A stretch of 34,543 nt of DNA from Kiritimatiellia bacterium (GCA_029934055.1 JAOZMZ010000014.1:1-34543); one strand, 5' to 3'. Counted from the stretch's first letter, positions 15,203-24,860 are shown. Made by a program: numbers and translations. Notes: generated by a model from the letters alone, not told the origin.

Positions 15203-16977
15203 ACCTTTTCTCTCCCAGCCGGCACCGCGTCATCCGCCTCGGCGTGGCCTTGCTCCTGCTCGGGGCGGCGAGCCTGCCTTACCTGACGAGTCTCGGGGGT
15301 CCGTTCCTCTACGACGACTACGGGCAAATCGTCGAAAACAATTTTCTGGCAAATCCCGCCAATGCCCGCGCGGTGCTCTCCCTGAAGACGCTGGCCGACG
15401 GCTCCGTCATCAACGGCCGGCGCCCTCTCACGCTCCTTTCCTTCTTCCTGGACCGCGCCCTCTGGGGCGCCGACCCCGCCGGATGGCATCTCACTAACCT
15501 CATCTTGCATGTCCTTGCAACCCTTGCCCTTTACCGTTTCTTCCGGACCGTATCCCGCCGCTCCGGACTGCCGCACCGCCAACGCCGCATCATCCCGCTG
15601 GTTGCGGCCGTGCTCTTCGCTCTTCATCCGGCCAACACCGAAACCGTCCACCTGCCCGCCTTCCGCGCCGACATTCTCGCCACACTCTGCACCGTCCTAT
15701 ATCTGCTCGCCGGCACCGCCGTCGCCCGCAGAACCCGGCCGCTGACGGCGGGCCTGCTCACCACTTCGGCGCTCGGCGGCGTCGTCGCCTCGAAAGAATC
15801 CGGTCTGGCGGCCCCCCTCATCCTGCTGGCCGCCTGGTGGCTCCTGCCCAGATTGCGGCCGGGACGGACCCATATGATCATGATCGCGGCGCTCTCGCTC
15901 CTCCTCAGTGTCGCTTTCTCCGTCGCCTGCCTGCTTCCACAGCATTCCGGCATCCGTCCCTCCTTCCAAGCCGTCGGGACCGCCTGGAATGGATATTCCC
16001 TCCGCTTTCCCTCCAATCTCCTGACGGCACCCTGGTTGTTCGTGCGCATGCTCTCTCTACTGCTCTGGCCGTTTCCCCTCGCCGTCGACCACCCGGTCAT
16101 GCCCGTGACCTCCCCCATGGATCCGCGTTTCACCGCGGGACTCACCGCGCTGGGTCTTTGCGTACTGGCCCTACCCCTCCTTCGGCGGCGGTTGCCGACG
16201 GTCGCCTTCGCCGCGGCCTGGTTCCTCATCGCCTGGCTGCCGGTCGCAAATATCCTTCCCCTGCTCAACCCATTCGCCGAACGCTATGCTTACCCCGCCG
16301 CACCGGCATTCCTCCTCGCCTTGATCACCACGGCCTATTTGCCGTCTGTCTTCAATCCCCGGATGCTTCGCTTCTGTACCGCCGGCGTTGTCCTGCTGAT
16401 CCTTCTCGAGGCAGCCGCCGCGCTCACCCGCATGAGCGATTTCCGCGACAGTCTCACTCTCTGGCGGCGTACTCTCAGGGTGGAACCCCGCAGTGCCCGC
16501 GCCATGGTCTGGTTGGCACTCGAACACAAGCATCACGGCGATGCGGCCGCCGCCGAACGACTTTTCCGCGAAGCCCTCCGAACAAACCCCCGGGAGGTCA
16601 CCGCCCTGGTCAATCTTGCAATTCTCGCCGGGAACCGCGGCGATCTCCCGGAGGCGGAACGTCTTCTCCGCGAGGCCCTCAAGCTGCGCCCCGACCGCGC
16701 CGACATACACTGGAACCTCGCCGTGGCCCTCAACCTCCGCGGGCGCGTCTCCGCCGCTCAGGAAGAAATCCTGGCCGCGCTGCGCTTCGACCCCCGCTTC
16801 CTTCCCGCTCTGCGGGCCCGCGCCCTTTTCCTCGCCGCCCAGGGACAGTATTCACAGGCCCGTGCAATCGTCCGGCGCATTCAGCACATCAGCCCCGGCG
16901 ACACTTTTGCGGAGCAGTTCGCAGCGGCGGTCGCCGCGACAGGCACCAACGCCGTCTCCGTTCCCGTGAGCGAGTGA
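15199..16977 (+). CDS. TMTC-like polytopic membrane protein with C-terminal TPR repeats
   Basis: The 592-residue protein has a first helix at about 12-32, then an acidic loop FLYDDYGQIVENN (Asp39-Asp40). That loop is typical of the TMTC/GT-C-like family, where the acidic pair sits in the first periplasmic loop. About ten more hydrophobic segments follow up to about residue 410. Four TPR motifs occupy about 440-580 (for example AAAAERLFREALRTNP, EAERLLREALKLRP). Eukaryotic TMTC proteins are O-mannosyltransferases; bacterial relatives are mostly uncharacterised. The GTG start overlaps the AIR-synthase-like gene. A second member of the family lies at 29210-30874. Confidence 0.85.
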   Translation: MNLFSPSRHRVIRLGVALLLLGAASLPYLTSLGGPFLYDDYGQIVENNFLANPANARAVLSLKTLADGSVINGRRPLTLLSFFLDRALWGADPAGWHLTNLILHVLATLALYRFFRTVSRRSGLPHRQRRIIPLVAAVLFALHPANTETVHLPAFRADILATLCTVLYLLAGTAVARRTRPLTAGLLTTSALGGVVASKESGLAAPLILLAAWWLLPRLRPGRTHMIMIAALSLLLSVAFSVACLLPQHSGIRPSFQAVGTAWNGYSLRFPSNLLTAPWLFVRMLSLLLWPFPLAVDHPVMPVTSPMDPRFTAGLTALGLCVLALPLLRRRLPTVAFAAAWFLIAWLPVANILPLLNPFAERYAYPAAPAFLLALITTAYLPSVFNPRMLRFCTAGVVLLILLEAAAALTRMSDFRDSLTLWRRTLRVEPRSARAMVWLALEHKHHGDAAAAERLFREALRTNPREVTALVNLAILAGNRGDLPEAERLLREALKLRPDRADIHWNLAVALNLRGRVSAAQEEILAALRFDPRFLPALRARALFLAAQGQYSQARAIVRRIQHISPGDTFAEQFAAAVAATGTNAVSVPVSE

Positions 16978-17011
16978 GCCCCCCAGCCGCGCCGTCCCCC
17001 ATCGGGCGCCT

Positions 17012-17632
17012 TCAATCCTCGCCAAGTTCCACGTTCCAGTAGGCCACATCCAGAAAATGCCGCCAGGAATGGTCGCCCATGCGTGCGAAAGTTATGTGCA
17101 GGAAGGGGCGCCAGTGCGGCTTGCGCGGCCGCTTGATCAGGCGCATACCGGCCTCCTCCGGCGTGCGGTTCCCCTTGCGGCGGTTGCATTCGAGACAACT
17201 GCATACCACGTTGGTCCAGGTCGTGCGTCCGCCGCGCTGGCGCGGCACGACGTGGTCAATATTGAGGTTGCGCCGGTCGAAACGCCGCCCGCAGTACTGG
17301 CAGGTGTTGTGATCGCGCTCGAAGATATTGTGACGCGTAAATTTCACTTCACGGTGGGGCAGCCGGTCGAAAAAGAGCAGCAATATGATCCTCGGAATCC
17401 TGATCTTGAGCGAAATCGTCCGCACTACATCCCCACCGTCATGGCCGCAGGAAAAATCGCACCACTCGTTGAGCGTGAACGTGCTGAAGTTGCCCCCGTC
17501 CTCGTAGACAACCTGCGCATGTCCCGTGTAGAGCAACGCCAGTGCGCGCTCGACACTGCAAATGTTCACCGCCTGCCAGAGACGGTTCAGGACGAGCACC
17601 CCGCCCGCCGAACTCTCGTTTTCCAAGGCCAT
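17012..17632 (-). CDS. HNH endonuclease family protein
   Basis: The 206-residue protein has an N-terminal domain beginning VLVLNRLWQAVNICSVERALALLYTG, then an HNH nuclease domain. Zn ligands are CQYC and CSCLEC, the catalytic region is NIDHVVPRQRGGRTTWTN, and the end is CNRRKGNRTPEEA. This two-part arrangement is common in chromosomal HNH proteins of cyanobacteria and PVC bacteria, where no phage is involved. Its DNA target and role are not known. I choose the ATG at 17632, which has GAGGGA upstream; a GTG at 17683 is open but abuts the ACT gene. It is the last gene of the minus-strand cassette. Confidence 0.88.
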   Translation of the reverse strand: MALENESSAGGVLVLNRLWQAVNICSVERALALLYTGHAQVVYEDGGNFSTFTLNEWCDFSCGHDGGDVVRTISLKIRIPRIILLLFFDRLPHREVKFTRHNIFERDHNTCQYCGRRFDRRNLNIDHVVPRQRGGRTTWTNVVCSCLECNRRKGNRTPEEAGMRLIKRPRKPHWRPFLHITFARMGDHSWRHFLDVAYWNVELGED

Positions 17633-17683
17633 GCCCGGATCCCTCTGCAACGGAAGCCGACTCTCGGCCCCTACCAATACCAC

Positions 17684-18115
17684 TCAGAGCGTGTATACTT
17701 TTTCAGCCGCCAGTGGCGTGATCCCGGCCTGCTTGAGAACCTCCAGTGCCGCCTGCACGTCGTCAAAGCGCAAGACCACCACCGCACGGTCGGATGATTT
17801 CTCCACGAATGCATACAGGTATTCGACGTTGACCTCCTGCTCCTGCAACGGCTCGAGGATTTCGGCCAGCCCGCCGGGACGGTCGGGAACTTCCACGGCG
17901 ACGACATCCGTCAGCGACACCGTCTGGCCGGCCCGCCGCAGGACTTCCACCGCCCGTTCGACGTCGTTGACGATCAGCCGCAAAATGCCGAAATCAGCGG
18001 TGTCGGCCAGGCTGAGCGCCCGGATGTTGACACCCGCATCACCCAGCAGGCGGGCCACCTCCGCCAACCGCCCGCTGCGATTCTCGAGGAAAACCGACAA
18101 CTGCTGTACTTTCAT
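17684..18115 (-). CDS. Tandem ACT-domain protein
   Basis: Two ACT domains fill the 143 residues: 1-70 ([26 protein letters not shown]) and 72-140 ([26 protein letters not shown]). ACT domains bind amino acids or related small ligands and regulate enzymes. The gene begins 15 bases after the CoA ligase, with a GGGGAG ribosome site. Genes encoding this protein beside PaaK-type ligases are a recurrent pair in anaerobic bacteria and archaea, often also with indolepyruvate oxidoreductase. A role as a ligand-responsive partner or regulator of the ligase is an inference. Confidence 0.92.
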   Translation of the reverse strand: MKVQQLSVFLENRSGRLAEVARLLGDAGVNIRALSLADTADFGILRLIVNDVERAVEVLRRAGQTVSLTDVVAVEVPDRPGGLAEILEPLQEQEVNVEYLYAFVEKSSDRAVVVLRFDDVQAALEVLKQAGITPLAAEKVYTL

Positions 18116-18130
18116 GATTCTGCTCCCCGT

Positions 18131-19432
18131 TCACTTCTGTTCACGGACATCGATTACCCGCTTGGATTTGCCCATGCTGCGTTCGATGGTCTTCGGCTCG
18201 GCCAAGGTAATCCGCGCACTGATTCCCAATACGCTGTACATTTCCTGGGCAATGCGTTCCCGCAGGGTCTCCATCTTCTTGACCTCGTCGGAAAAGACCT
18301 CCGGCGAAACCTCGACCTTGATCTCGAGCTCGTCCATAACACCGCTCTTGTCCACCACGATGACGTAGTGCGGCGCGATCCCTTCAACCTTCATCAACAC
18401 GCTTTCTATTTGGGATGGAAACACATTCACGCCACGGATTATGAGCATGTCGTCCGTGCGTCCGGTTACCCGTGCCATTCTCCGGCTGGTGCGCCCGCAG
18501 GCACACGGCGTCTCATCGAGAAGCGTAATATCCCGTGTGCGGTATCTTATCACCGGCATGGCTTCCTTCGTCAGACAGGTGAAAACCAGCTCGCCGCGCT
18601 GGCCGGGGGGCAGGACTTCGCCGGTCTCGGGATTGATTATTTCCGGGTAGAAATGGTCCTCGAAGATGTGCAATCCGTTCTGCTCCTCGCATTCGCTGGC
18701 GACTCCCGGTCCTATCACTTCGCTCAATCCGTAGATGTCTATGGCCTTCAGCGGCAGGCGTTCCTCTATCTGCGCGCGCATCGCCTCCGTCCATGGTTCG
18801 GCCCCGAAAAAACCCGTCTTGAGCGCGAGTTTCTTCAGATCGATGCCCTCTTCATCGGCCACCTCGGCGATGAGAAGCGCATAGGACGGCGTGCACGCCA
18901 GCAGGCTGGTGCCGAAATCGCGCATCAACATGATCTGCCGACGCGTATTGCCTCCGGACATGGGCACAACCATCGCCCCCAGCCGCTCACCGCCGTAGTG
19001 CATGCCCAGCCCGCCGGTGAAAAGCCCGTAGCCGTAGGCCACCTGTAACACGTCATCCGGCGTGCCGCCGCCACAGGCCAGCGTCCGGGCGCAGGTCTCC
19101 GCCCATATCTCCACATCACGCCGCGTGTATCCCACCACGGTGGGCTTGCCGGTAGTGCCTGAAGAGGCGTGCACCCGCACTATCTCCCGCAGAGGCACGG
19201 CGAACAGCCCGAAGGGATAGGCCGTCCGAAAGTCCTCCTTGGTGGTAAACGGGAGCTTGACGATATCGTCTATGTCGCGGATGTCGTCCGGATGCACCCC
19301 GTGCTCTTCGAATTTTCGGCGGTAAATCGGGATCTTTTCATATGCCCGCCGTACAACCTCACGCAAGCGCTCACCTTGTATCTGCCGCAGCTGCTTGCGA
19401 TCCATGCATTCGAATTCCGGGTTCAGTATCAT
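18131..19432 (-). CDS. paaK: Phenylacetate-CoA ligase-type adenylate-forming enzyme
   Basis: The 433-residue protein matches the PaaK family, which activates aryl carboxylates with ATP and CoA to the CoA thioester and releases AMP. The phosphate loop is [14 protein letters not shown] (88-101). Further motifs are FFGAEPWTE, the adenylate-binding [22 protein letters not shown], and the C-terminal lid with [10 protein letters not shown] and a final Lys-rich end. The ATG at 19432 has AAGGAGAG upstream. It lies in a run of a porin, a symporter and an ACT protein, so its substrate is probably an imported acid or an arylacetate from amino acid breakdown. The exact acid cannot be read from the sequence; the symbol marks the family. 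Confidence 0.92.
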   Translation of the reverse strand: MILNPEFECMDRKQLRQIQGERLREVVRRAYEKIPIYRRKFEEHGVHPDDIRDIDDIVKLPFTTKEDFRTAYPFGLFAVPLREIVRVHASSGTTGKPTVVGYTRRDVEIWAETCARTLACGGGTPDDVLQVAYGYGLFTGGLGMHYGGERLGAMVVPMSGGNTRRQIMLMRDFGTSLLACTPSYALLIAEVADEEGIDLKKLALKTGFFGAEPWTEAMRAQIEERLPLKAIDIYGLSEVIGPGVASECEEQNGLHIFEDHFYPEIINPETGEVLPPGQRGELVFTCLTKEAMPVIRYRTRDITLLDETPCACGRTSRRMARVTGRTDDMLIIRGVNVFPSQIESVLMKVEGIAPHYVIVVDKSGVMDELEIKVEVSPEVFSDEVKKMETLRERIAQEMYSVLGISARITLAEPKTIERSMGKSKRVIDVREQK

Positions 19433-19508
19433 GACTGCTCTCCTTGCGCTTCAAACGCCGGACCACCACCGTTCCCGGAGCTCCCGCTGCCGGCCGGAGC
19501 GGGCTCTC

Positions 19509-20906
19509 TCAGAATCTGTAGGTCAACTCCCAGCGCGCGAACAACGCGGTATCATCCACATTATAATAATTGCCCGGATCCATCAGCTCCAGCAAGATGT
19601 GTCCGGCCAGCTCGTCGCCCTCCATCACCAAGTTCTTGCCCAGAACGAACTTGTTCCACAGCGTGAAAAGCAACCCGCGCTCGTCGCCGCCCCCCGGTCC
19701 GTCCTTCTCCGGCGCCCACATGTATCCGAGCATGGCCTCCGTGGAAAGGTTCTTCAGGGCTTTGAACTTCACGCCCATGTGCGGCATCATCAGGTTCGAC
19801 CAGCGGCCGGCCGCGTCCGCATCGTAGGCATAAACGTATAGCTCGCTGTACTGCGGCCAGCGCGCCCAAAGAGGATTCCACCCTTCGTCCTTGGCGGTAT
19901 GCGGATCGTCACCGGAAAGATAATAGAAACCCACATTGACGCTCGGAGAATACCGCTCCAGCACCGGTAGCTTGTAGATGATGAACGAATCCGACCCGTA
20001 TGCCTCGATATCCTCGTCGCCACGCTCGCCGAACTGATAAGCACATTCTATGTTGGCCGACAGTCTTTCCGAGGGCTTCGGCATCAGCCGGAATCCAACC
20101 GTATGGATCTTCGCGCGCGGGTTCTCGATTACCCCCTCGGCCGTGTTGAGTTCCTGCCACGCCAGACGCGGCGGCAAAGGATTGCCGTCCGCATCACGCG
20201 CCGCCGGCTGGTCCCACGAACTCTCGTGCTTGTAAATGTAATAGGCCTCGAAAGGCATTACCGGCAAAGATGAATTCTTGATGTACACTCCCCCGCCGCT
20301 TTCGACGGCATCGTCGTAATACTTCGTGTAACCGGTCAGGTCGCGATCCTGTGAATTGATGACAAGCTCGTTCTCGGGCTTGTTGTAGATCCCCAGCAGG
20401 TCGATCACCGTATCCGGAAAGCCTTTCCAGGACGCCTTCACCGCATCAAAATAAATCGTGCGGGAACCGTCCTTCGGAGTTCCTTCGAGGATCAACTTGC
20501 CGGTGCCGTAAATCAAATCCTGGCGCCCGATCCGCACATCGAGGCGTTCCCCGAAGAGATCCCGCGCCTCGATGTAAAGGGTGTCCACTATCGCCTCGTC
20601 CGGATAATCCCAGGAAAGATTGTGCGGCTTGTCATACATGCGGAACTCGTTGACGATGCGCGCCCGCGCGGTGACGTTCTCCAATAGGTCCGCCTCGCCC
20701 CAAATACGCGTGCGCACGCGGAAGAAGTGATTCTGCCCGCCGCGGGTCACGCCGGGAGGATCGGCCTTGATGGGGATATCGTCGAAATAGATCTCGCGCA
20801 GCCGCAGATCACCGCCGAAACGGACACGCGGCTTGTCCGCGCCGTAGGCGAAACCGCAAAAATACAGACTCACTGCCAGAACCAGCATTCCTCTCAGTGT
20901 GCGCAT
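19509..20906 (-). CDS. Alginate-export-family outer-membrane beta-barrel porin
   Basis: A signal peptide (1-22, cleavage after CGFAYGA) leads a 465-residue protein full of alternating beta strands. Typical segments are VRFGGDLRLREIYF, FFRVRTRIWGEADLL, and DVRIGRQDLIYGTGKLILEGTPKDGSRTI. These match the Alginate_exp porin family (AlgE-like barrel). The protein ends in ELTYRF, a terminal aromatic residue as expected for BAM-dependent insertion. The start lies just after the symporter stop with an AAGGAGG inside the end of that gene. Despite the family name the substrate is probably whatever the co-encoded symporter transports, not necessarily alginate. Confidence 0.88.
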   Translation of the reverse strand: MRTLRGMLVLAVSLYFCGFAYGADKPRVRFGGDLRLREIYFDDIPIKADPPGVTRGGQNHFFRVRTRIWGEADLLENVTARARIVNEFRMYDKPHNLSWDYPDEAIVDTLYIEARDLFGERLDVRIGRQDLIYGTGKLILEGTPKDGSRTIYFDAVKASWKGFPDTVIDLLGIYNKPENELVINSQDRDLTGYTKYYDDAVESGGGVYIKNSSLPVMPFEAYYIYKHESSWDQPAARDADGNPLPPRLAWQELNTAEGVIENPRAKIHTVGFRLMPKPSERLSANIECAYQFGERGDEDIEAYGSDSFIIYKLPVLERYSPSVNVGFYYLSGDDPHTAKDEGWNPLWARWPQYSELYVYAYDADAAGRWSNLMMPHMGVKFKALKNLSTEAMLGYMWAPEKDGPGGGDERGLLFTLWNKFVLGKNLVMEGDELAGHILLELMDPGNYYNVDDTALFARWELTYRF

Positions 20907-20909
20907 CTT

Positions 20910-22586
20910 TTATTCCTCCTTGTTGGCTGTTGCCGGCACGGGGCCCGGACCGAAACACATCTCCAGGTGCTGCTTTGAAAACTTGCGCGTAAACATCGAA
21001 ACGACCACCGTGACCAAAATCGCCACCGGCAACCCCACGAAAAGCGGATCCACGAAAGCCCAGATTATCGGCCCCGTTTTCAGGAAAACCTCCTTGCCCT
21101 CCACCATGCGCACCGCCAGGGAACGTACCCCGAAAAGCTTGTGACACAACAACAGCGCCGTCGACGCCTTTTCGTGGACGAACAGCATCCACAGCAGGCT
21201 CGATGCCGCTCCGGTCAACATCCCCCACACCGCCCCGGCAAAAGTAATCCCGCGCGACCACAAGGCCCCCACGTACATCGGCAGGAACGCGCAAGCACAC
21301 AGGCCGAAGAAGATCGCCGTGCCGCGGGCGACGATCGCCGTGCCCGTCTTGCCGAATTTTTCCTCCAAAAGGTACCCCAGGTAAACCGCGAACACGATCC
21401 CCACGATCACCCCGATACGCGTCGCCAAAACACCGCCCACCGTCCGCCCGCGCCGCAACGCCTGCTCATAGAAATCACGCCCCAGCGACGTCCCGATGAC
21501 GTGAAACTGGCTGCTGAGCGTACTCATCGCCGCCGACAGCAAGGTCAACATGAAAAGCAGACTGAACCACGGCGGCAGGGCCTGCTGAATGTACATCGGT
21601 ATGATCTTCTCTACGTCCCCGCGCGCCGCGGCTATTGCCACCTTGCCGCCGTGCTCGAAAAAAAACACGTTGGTCAACGAACCGACGATGAAGGCCACCC
21701 CCGTCATCATCAGAATGAAAACACCCCCGATGGGAACCGCCCGGTTCAGTTCCCGCCCGCTCTTGACGGTCATGTAACGGACCGCCAACTGCGGCTGAGC
21801 CAGCACGCCGATGCCCACCCCCATTATTATGGTGCTCACCAATATCCACCACAACGGCGATCCGAACGCCGGCATACTCGTCCATCCCCGGTGCCCCCCG
21901 TGCACCAGCTTGGCCGGAACATGCGACGCGAGGGCGGTCAATTTCTCATGGGCCGCTACCACCCCTCCCATGGATGAATACGTCATTATCAGCAGGACCG
22001 TCATACCCGCGATCATGATCGTCGCCTGCAAGGCGTCGGTGTACATCACCCCCTTGATGCCGCCCATCACCACGTACAGCGCGATGATCACCGAAAAGGT
22101 GAACAGCGCCGTCTCATAGTGCATCCCGAATTGCTGGGCCAGATACTTCGCCGCCCCCATCAGCACCGCCGAGGCGTAGAGCGGCATGAAAAGAAATATG
22201 ATCAGAGCCGCCGCGCCCTGGATGAAGCGCGAGCGGTAGCGCCGCCCCAGCAATTCCGGAAACGTGTGGGCGTCAAGCCGCAGACCCATCACGCGCGTAC
22301 GCGCCCCGAACAGTACGAACGCTATGAAAATCCCGATGAAAATGTTCAGAAAAGTCAGCCACAACAAGCCCATCCCGAACACGCCGGCCGCACCCCCGAA
22401 CCCGATGATCGCCGACGTGCTGATGAAAGTCGCCCCGTACGACATTGCCATCACGTAGGGATGAATCCGCCGCCCGCCGATCATGAAATCCGTCGCATTA
22501 CGCGTCGCCCGAAACCCCCGATATCCGAGATAGGCGATCACCCCCATGTAGATCACAACCGCTATCGTCGTCCACATCGATATCAT
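20910..22586 (-). CDS. Sodium:solute symporter (SSS family)
   Basis: The 558-residue protein has about 13 hydrophobic helices. The SSS hallmarks are SYGATFISTSAIIGFGGAAGVFGMG in the first helices, GGIKGVMYTDALQ in the middle, and LSAAMSTLSSQFHVIGTSLGRDFYE in the Na+-binding helix 8 region. It imports an organic solute with sodium across the inner membrane. Substrates in this family include acetate, pantothenate, proline and sugars; this one resembles the organic-acid side, but I cannot name the substrate. It is preceded 16 bases upstream by a small accessory protein gene and followed directly by the porin. Confidence 0.93.
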   Translation of the reverse strand: MISMWTTIAVVIYMGVIAYLGYRGFRATRNATDFMIGGRRIHPYVMAMSYGATFISTSAIIGFGGAAGVFGMGLLWLTFLNIFIGIFIAFVLFGARTRVMGLRLDAHTFPELLGRRYRSRFIQGAAALIIFLFMPLYASAVLMGAAKYLAQQFGMHYETALFTFSVIIALYVVMGGIKGVMYTDALQATIMIAGMTVLLIMTYSSMGGVVAAHEKLTALASHVPAKLVHGGHRGWTSMPAFGSPLWWILVSTIIMGVGIGVLAQPQLAVRYMTVKSGRELNRAVPIGGVFILMMTGVAFIVGSLTNVFFFEHGGKVAIAAARGDVEKIIPMYIQQALPPWFSLLFMLTLLSAAMSTLSSQFHVIGTSLGRDFYEQALRRGRTVGGVLATRIGVIVGIVFAVYLGYLLEEKFGKTGTAIVARGTAIFFGLCACAFLPMYVGALWSRGITFAGAVWGMLTGAASSLLWMLFVHEKASTALLLCHKLFGVRSLAVRMVEGKEVFLKTGPIIWAFVDPLFVGLPVAILVTVVVSMFTRKFSKQHLEMCFGPGPVPATANKEE

Positions 22587-22602
22587 GGAATCCTCCCGGC
22601 CC

Positions 22603-22785
22603 TCACAGTTCTTCCTCGAGTTTTTCCTCTTCTTCCACCCAGTGCATTATTTCCGCAGGCGGCTCGTCAACCAAAGGCTCTTCCCTGTTCCAGCGCACAA
22701 TGCCCCACACCAGGCACAAGAGGGAACTGAGAATACACAGCAGGAAGGCTGCGGCTACCCACGGGTCCGGAATCCCAAAATACAT
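22603..22785 (-). CDS. Symporter small accessory protein
   Basis: The 60-residue protein starts MYFGIPDPWVAAAFLLCILSS, has one transmembrane helix (about 9-29) and ends in a Glu-rich tail (VEEEEKLEEEL). Short proteins with an 'F.I.DP' start and one helix are typically encoded directly before SSS symporters and are annotated as symporter small accessory proteins. The ATG has a GAGGAGGA ribosome site. The symporter starts 16 bases later. It probably binds the symporter in the inner membrane; its mechanism is not known to me. Confidence 0.85.
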   Translation of the reverse strand: MYFGIPDPWVAAAFLLCILSSLLCLVWGIVRWNREEPLVDEPPAEIMHWVEEEEKLEEEL

Positions 22786-22876
22786 CGTCCGTTCCTCCTC
22801 GTTGACCCTGCGTCATCACCGCTCGGCGATCAATATCGGCTTCCTTTTTCTGCCACCCGGCGCTCCTTCCGGCAAG

Positions 22877-22902
22877 AAAAATTCCGCTGCGCGTTGCGCG
22901 CA
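22877..22902 (-). terminator. Possible intrinsic terminator between tRNA-Met and the symporter cassette
   Basis: On the minus strand TGCGCG-CAA-CGCGCA (22902 to 22888) is followed by GCGGAA and then five T (22881 to 22877). The six-base gap before the T-run makes it a weak candidate. It would separate the tRNA transcript from the downstream cassette. Confidence 0.35.
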
Positions 22903-22960
22903 TCCCGCCGGGGCGGTCTTCGGATGAGGAATCCCCCGTTAAAGCTCCCCCCCAAAAAAA

Positions 22961-23036
22961 TGGTGGCGGAGGTGGGGTTCGAACCCACGACACATGGCTT
23001 ATGAAGCCACTGCTCTAACCACTGAGCTACTCCGCC
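22961..23036 (-). tRNA. tRNA-Met (anticodon CAT)
   Basis: The 76-base cloverleaf includes an encoded CCA. The acceptor stem is GGCGGAG/CTCCGCC, the D stem GCTC/GAGC, and the anticodon stem GTGGC/GCCAT with loop TTCATAA. The T arm is GTGGG-TTCGAAC-CCCAC. The paired first base argues against initiator tRNA. A CAT-reading tRNA-Ile with lysidine is a less likely alternative that only comparison can exclude. A run of seven T follows directly after CCA. Confidence 0.95.
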
Positions 23037-23049
23037 GCTCCAGGCCAGC

Positions 23050-23078
23050 AGGGTACGTATCCCCGCCCGTCCTGTCAA
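23050..23078 (-). promoter_or_regulatory. Promoter for tRNA-Met
   Basis: A perfect -35 TTGACA (minus strand, 23073-23078) is spaced 17 bases from TACCCT (23050-23055). The tRNA begins 13 bases further, so the leader is very short. This is one of the best promoter matches in the window. Confidence 0.65.
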
Positions 23079-23121
23079 TCCCGCCACCTTGCAACACGTC
23101 GTCGGGGCATTGCTTTTTTTG

Positions 23122-23149
23122 TTGTCTGTGACCGCCGCCGCGCTATGCT
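23122..23149 (+). promoter_or_regulatory. Candidate promoter for ilvD
   Basis: TTGTCT (23122-23127) and TATGCT (23144-23149) are separated by 16 bases. The transcript would start near 23156. The ribosome site CGGAGGAT and the ATG at 23187 follow. It is divergent from the tRNA-Met promoter. Confidence 0.55.
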
Positions 23150-23186
23150 GAAGGTCTTATCCATCAAAACCGCGGAGGATACCGAC

Positions 23187-24860
23187 ATGCGAAGCGACAC
23201 TGTCAAAAAGGGCATCGAACGCGCACCCCACCGCTCCCTGATGCGGGCCACGGGGCTCGACAGCGCAGCAATCGAAAAACCGTTAATCGCCGTCTGCAAT
23301 TCCTTCTGCGAAGTCGTACCGGGCCACGTTCACCTCCGGCGCGTCGCCGATATCGTCAAGGACGCCATCCGCAAGGCCGGCGGCACGCCCTTCGAATTCA
23401 ACGCAATCGCCATATGTGACGGCATCGCCATGGGCCATACCGGGATGAAATACTCCCTTCCCAGCCGCGAACTCATCGCCGACTGCGTGGAAACAATGGT
23501 CGAAGCTCACCAATTCGACGGCATGATCTGCATCCCCAACTGCGACAAAATCATTCCCGGGATGCTCATGGGCGCCCTGCGCTGCAACATCCCCACGATC
23601 TTCGCCAGCGGCGGTCCCATGCGCGCCGGACGACTCCCGGACGGCCGCGTAATCGACCTCATAACCGTCTTCGAAGGCATCGGCGAATTGAAGGAAGGCC
23701 GCTTGACCGAAGAGCAACTTACGGAGATCGAGCGCTACGCCTGTCCCGGTCCCGGCTCCTGCTCGGGCATGTTCACCGCCAATTCGATGAACTGCCTGAC
23801 CGAGGCCATCGGACTCGGCCTGCCCGGCAACGGTACGATCCTCGCCGAAGACCCCCGCCGCGAAGAACTCTGGCGGGCGGCCGGTACCCGGGCCGTGGAA
23901 CTGGTCTACGAAAACCTGAAACCACGCGACATCGTCACCCGCGAGTCGATTGACAACGCCTTCATCCTCGATATGGCCATGGGCGGCAGCACCAATACCG
24001 TCCTGCATACCCTCGCCGTGGCCCATGCCGCCGGCATACCATACGATCTCGAACGCATAAACGAGCTCTCGCACCGCACGCCGAACCTCTGCAAGGTATC
24101 CCCCTCGTCCAATTACCACATGGAAGACGTGGACCGCGCCGGCGGTATCAGCGCGATCCTCAAGGAGATATCCCGCATTCCCGACCTTCTCCACACCCAG
24201 GCCCGCACGGTCACCGGCCATACCATCGGTGAAACGATCGCCACGGCCGAAATCCGTGATCCGGAGTGCATCCGGCCGCTTGAAAAGGCTTACAGCAAGC
24301 AGGGAGGCCTCTTCATCCTGCGCGGCAACCTCGCCCCCGACGGCGGCGTGGTCAAGACCGCCGGCGTCAGCCCCTCCATGCTCAAACATACCGGCCCGGC
24401 CATAATCTTCGAGTCCCAGGAAGAAGCCTGTGACGGCATCCTCGCCGGCAAGGTACAGCCCGGACATGTCGTCGTAATCCGCTACGAAGGTCCCAAGGGC
24501 GGGCCGGGCATGCAGGAAATGCTCGCGCCGACCAGCTATATCATGGGCCGCGGACTGGGGGATAAGGTCGCCCTCATCACCGACGGCCGCTTCAGCGGGG
24601 GCACGCGGGGAGCCTGTATCGGCCACGTTTCCCCGGAAGCCGCCGAGGGCGGACCCATAGGGCTTCTGCGTGACGGCGACATCATCGAAATCAATATCCC
24701 CGAGCGCACCCTCAACGTGCGCCTCTCCGAAGAAGAACTCGCCGAGCGCCGCAAGTCCTGGAAGCCCCCCGAACCACGCTTCAAAACAGGCTGGCTCGCC
24801 CGCTACACGGCCTTCGCCACCAGCGCCAATACCGGCGCGGTGCTGCGCGACCCGTTCTGA
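23187..24860 (+). CDS. ilvD: Dihydroxy-acid dehydratase
   Basis: IlvD removes water from 2,3-dihydroxy-isovalerate and -methylvalerate in valine and isoleucine synthesis, using an Fe-S cluster. The 557-residue product has the full set of family motifs: PLIAVCNSF...[68 protein letters not shown], and [21 protein letters not shown]. The cysteines that bind the cluster are present. The ATG at 23187 is chosen over an upstream in-frame one because the CGGAGGAT site precedes it by seven bases. The gene is alone on its strand, convergent with the transporter gene. Confidence 0.97.
   Translation: MRSDTVKKGIERAPHRSLMRATGLDSAAIEKPLIAVCNSFCEVVPGHVHLRRVADIVKDAIRKAGGTPFEFNAIAICDGIAMGHTGMKYSLPSRELIADCVETMVEAHQFDGMICIPNCDKIIPGMLMGALRCNIPTIFASGGPMRAGRLPDGRVIDLITVFEGIGELKEGRLTEEQLTEIERYACPGPGSCSGMFTANSMNCLTEAIGLGLPGNGTILAEDPRREELWRAAGTRAVELVYENLKPRDIVTRESIDNAFILDMAMGGSTNTVLHTLAVAHAAGIPYDLERINELSHRTPNLCKVSPSSNYHMEDVDRAGGISAILKEISRIPDLLHTQARTVTGHTIGETIATAEIRDPECIRPLEKAYSKQGGLFILRGNLAPDGGVVKTAGVSPSMLKHTGPAIIFESQEEACDGILAGKVQPGHVVVIRYEGPKGGPGMQEMLAPTSYIMGRGLGDKVALITDGRFSGGTRGACIGHVSPEAAEGGPIGLLRDGDIIEINIPERTLNVRLSEEELAERRKSWKPPEPRFKTGWLARYTAFATSANTGAVLRDPF

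Noticed and set aside
23283-24626. 447-residue minus-strand reading frame
   Set aside because: It lies wholly antisense within ilvD, whose motifs are complete.
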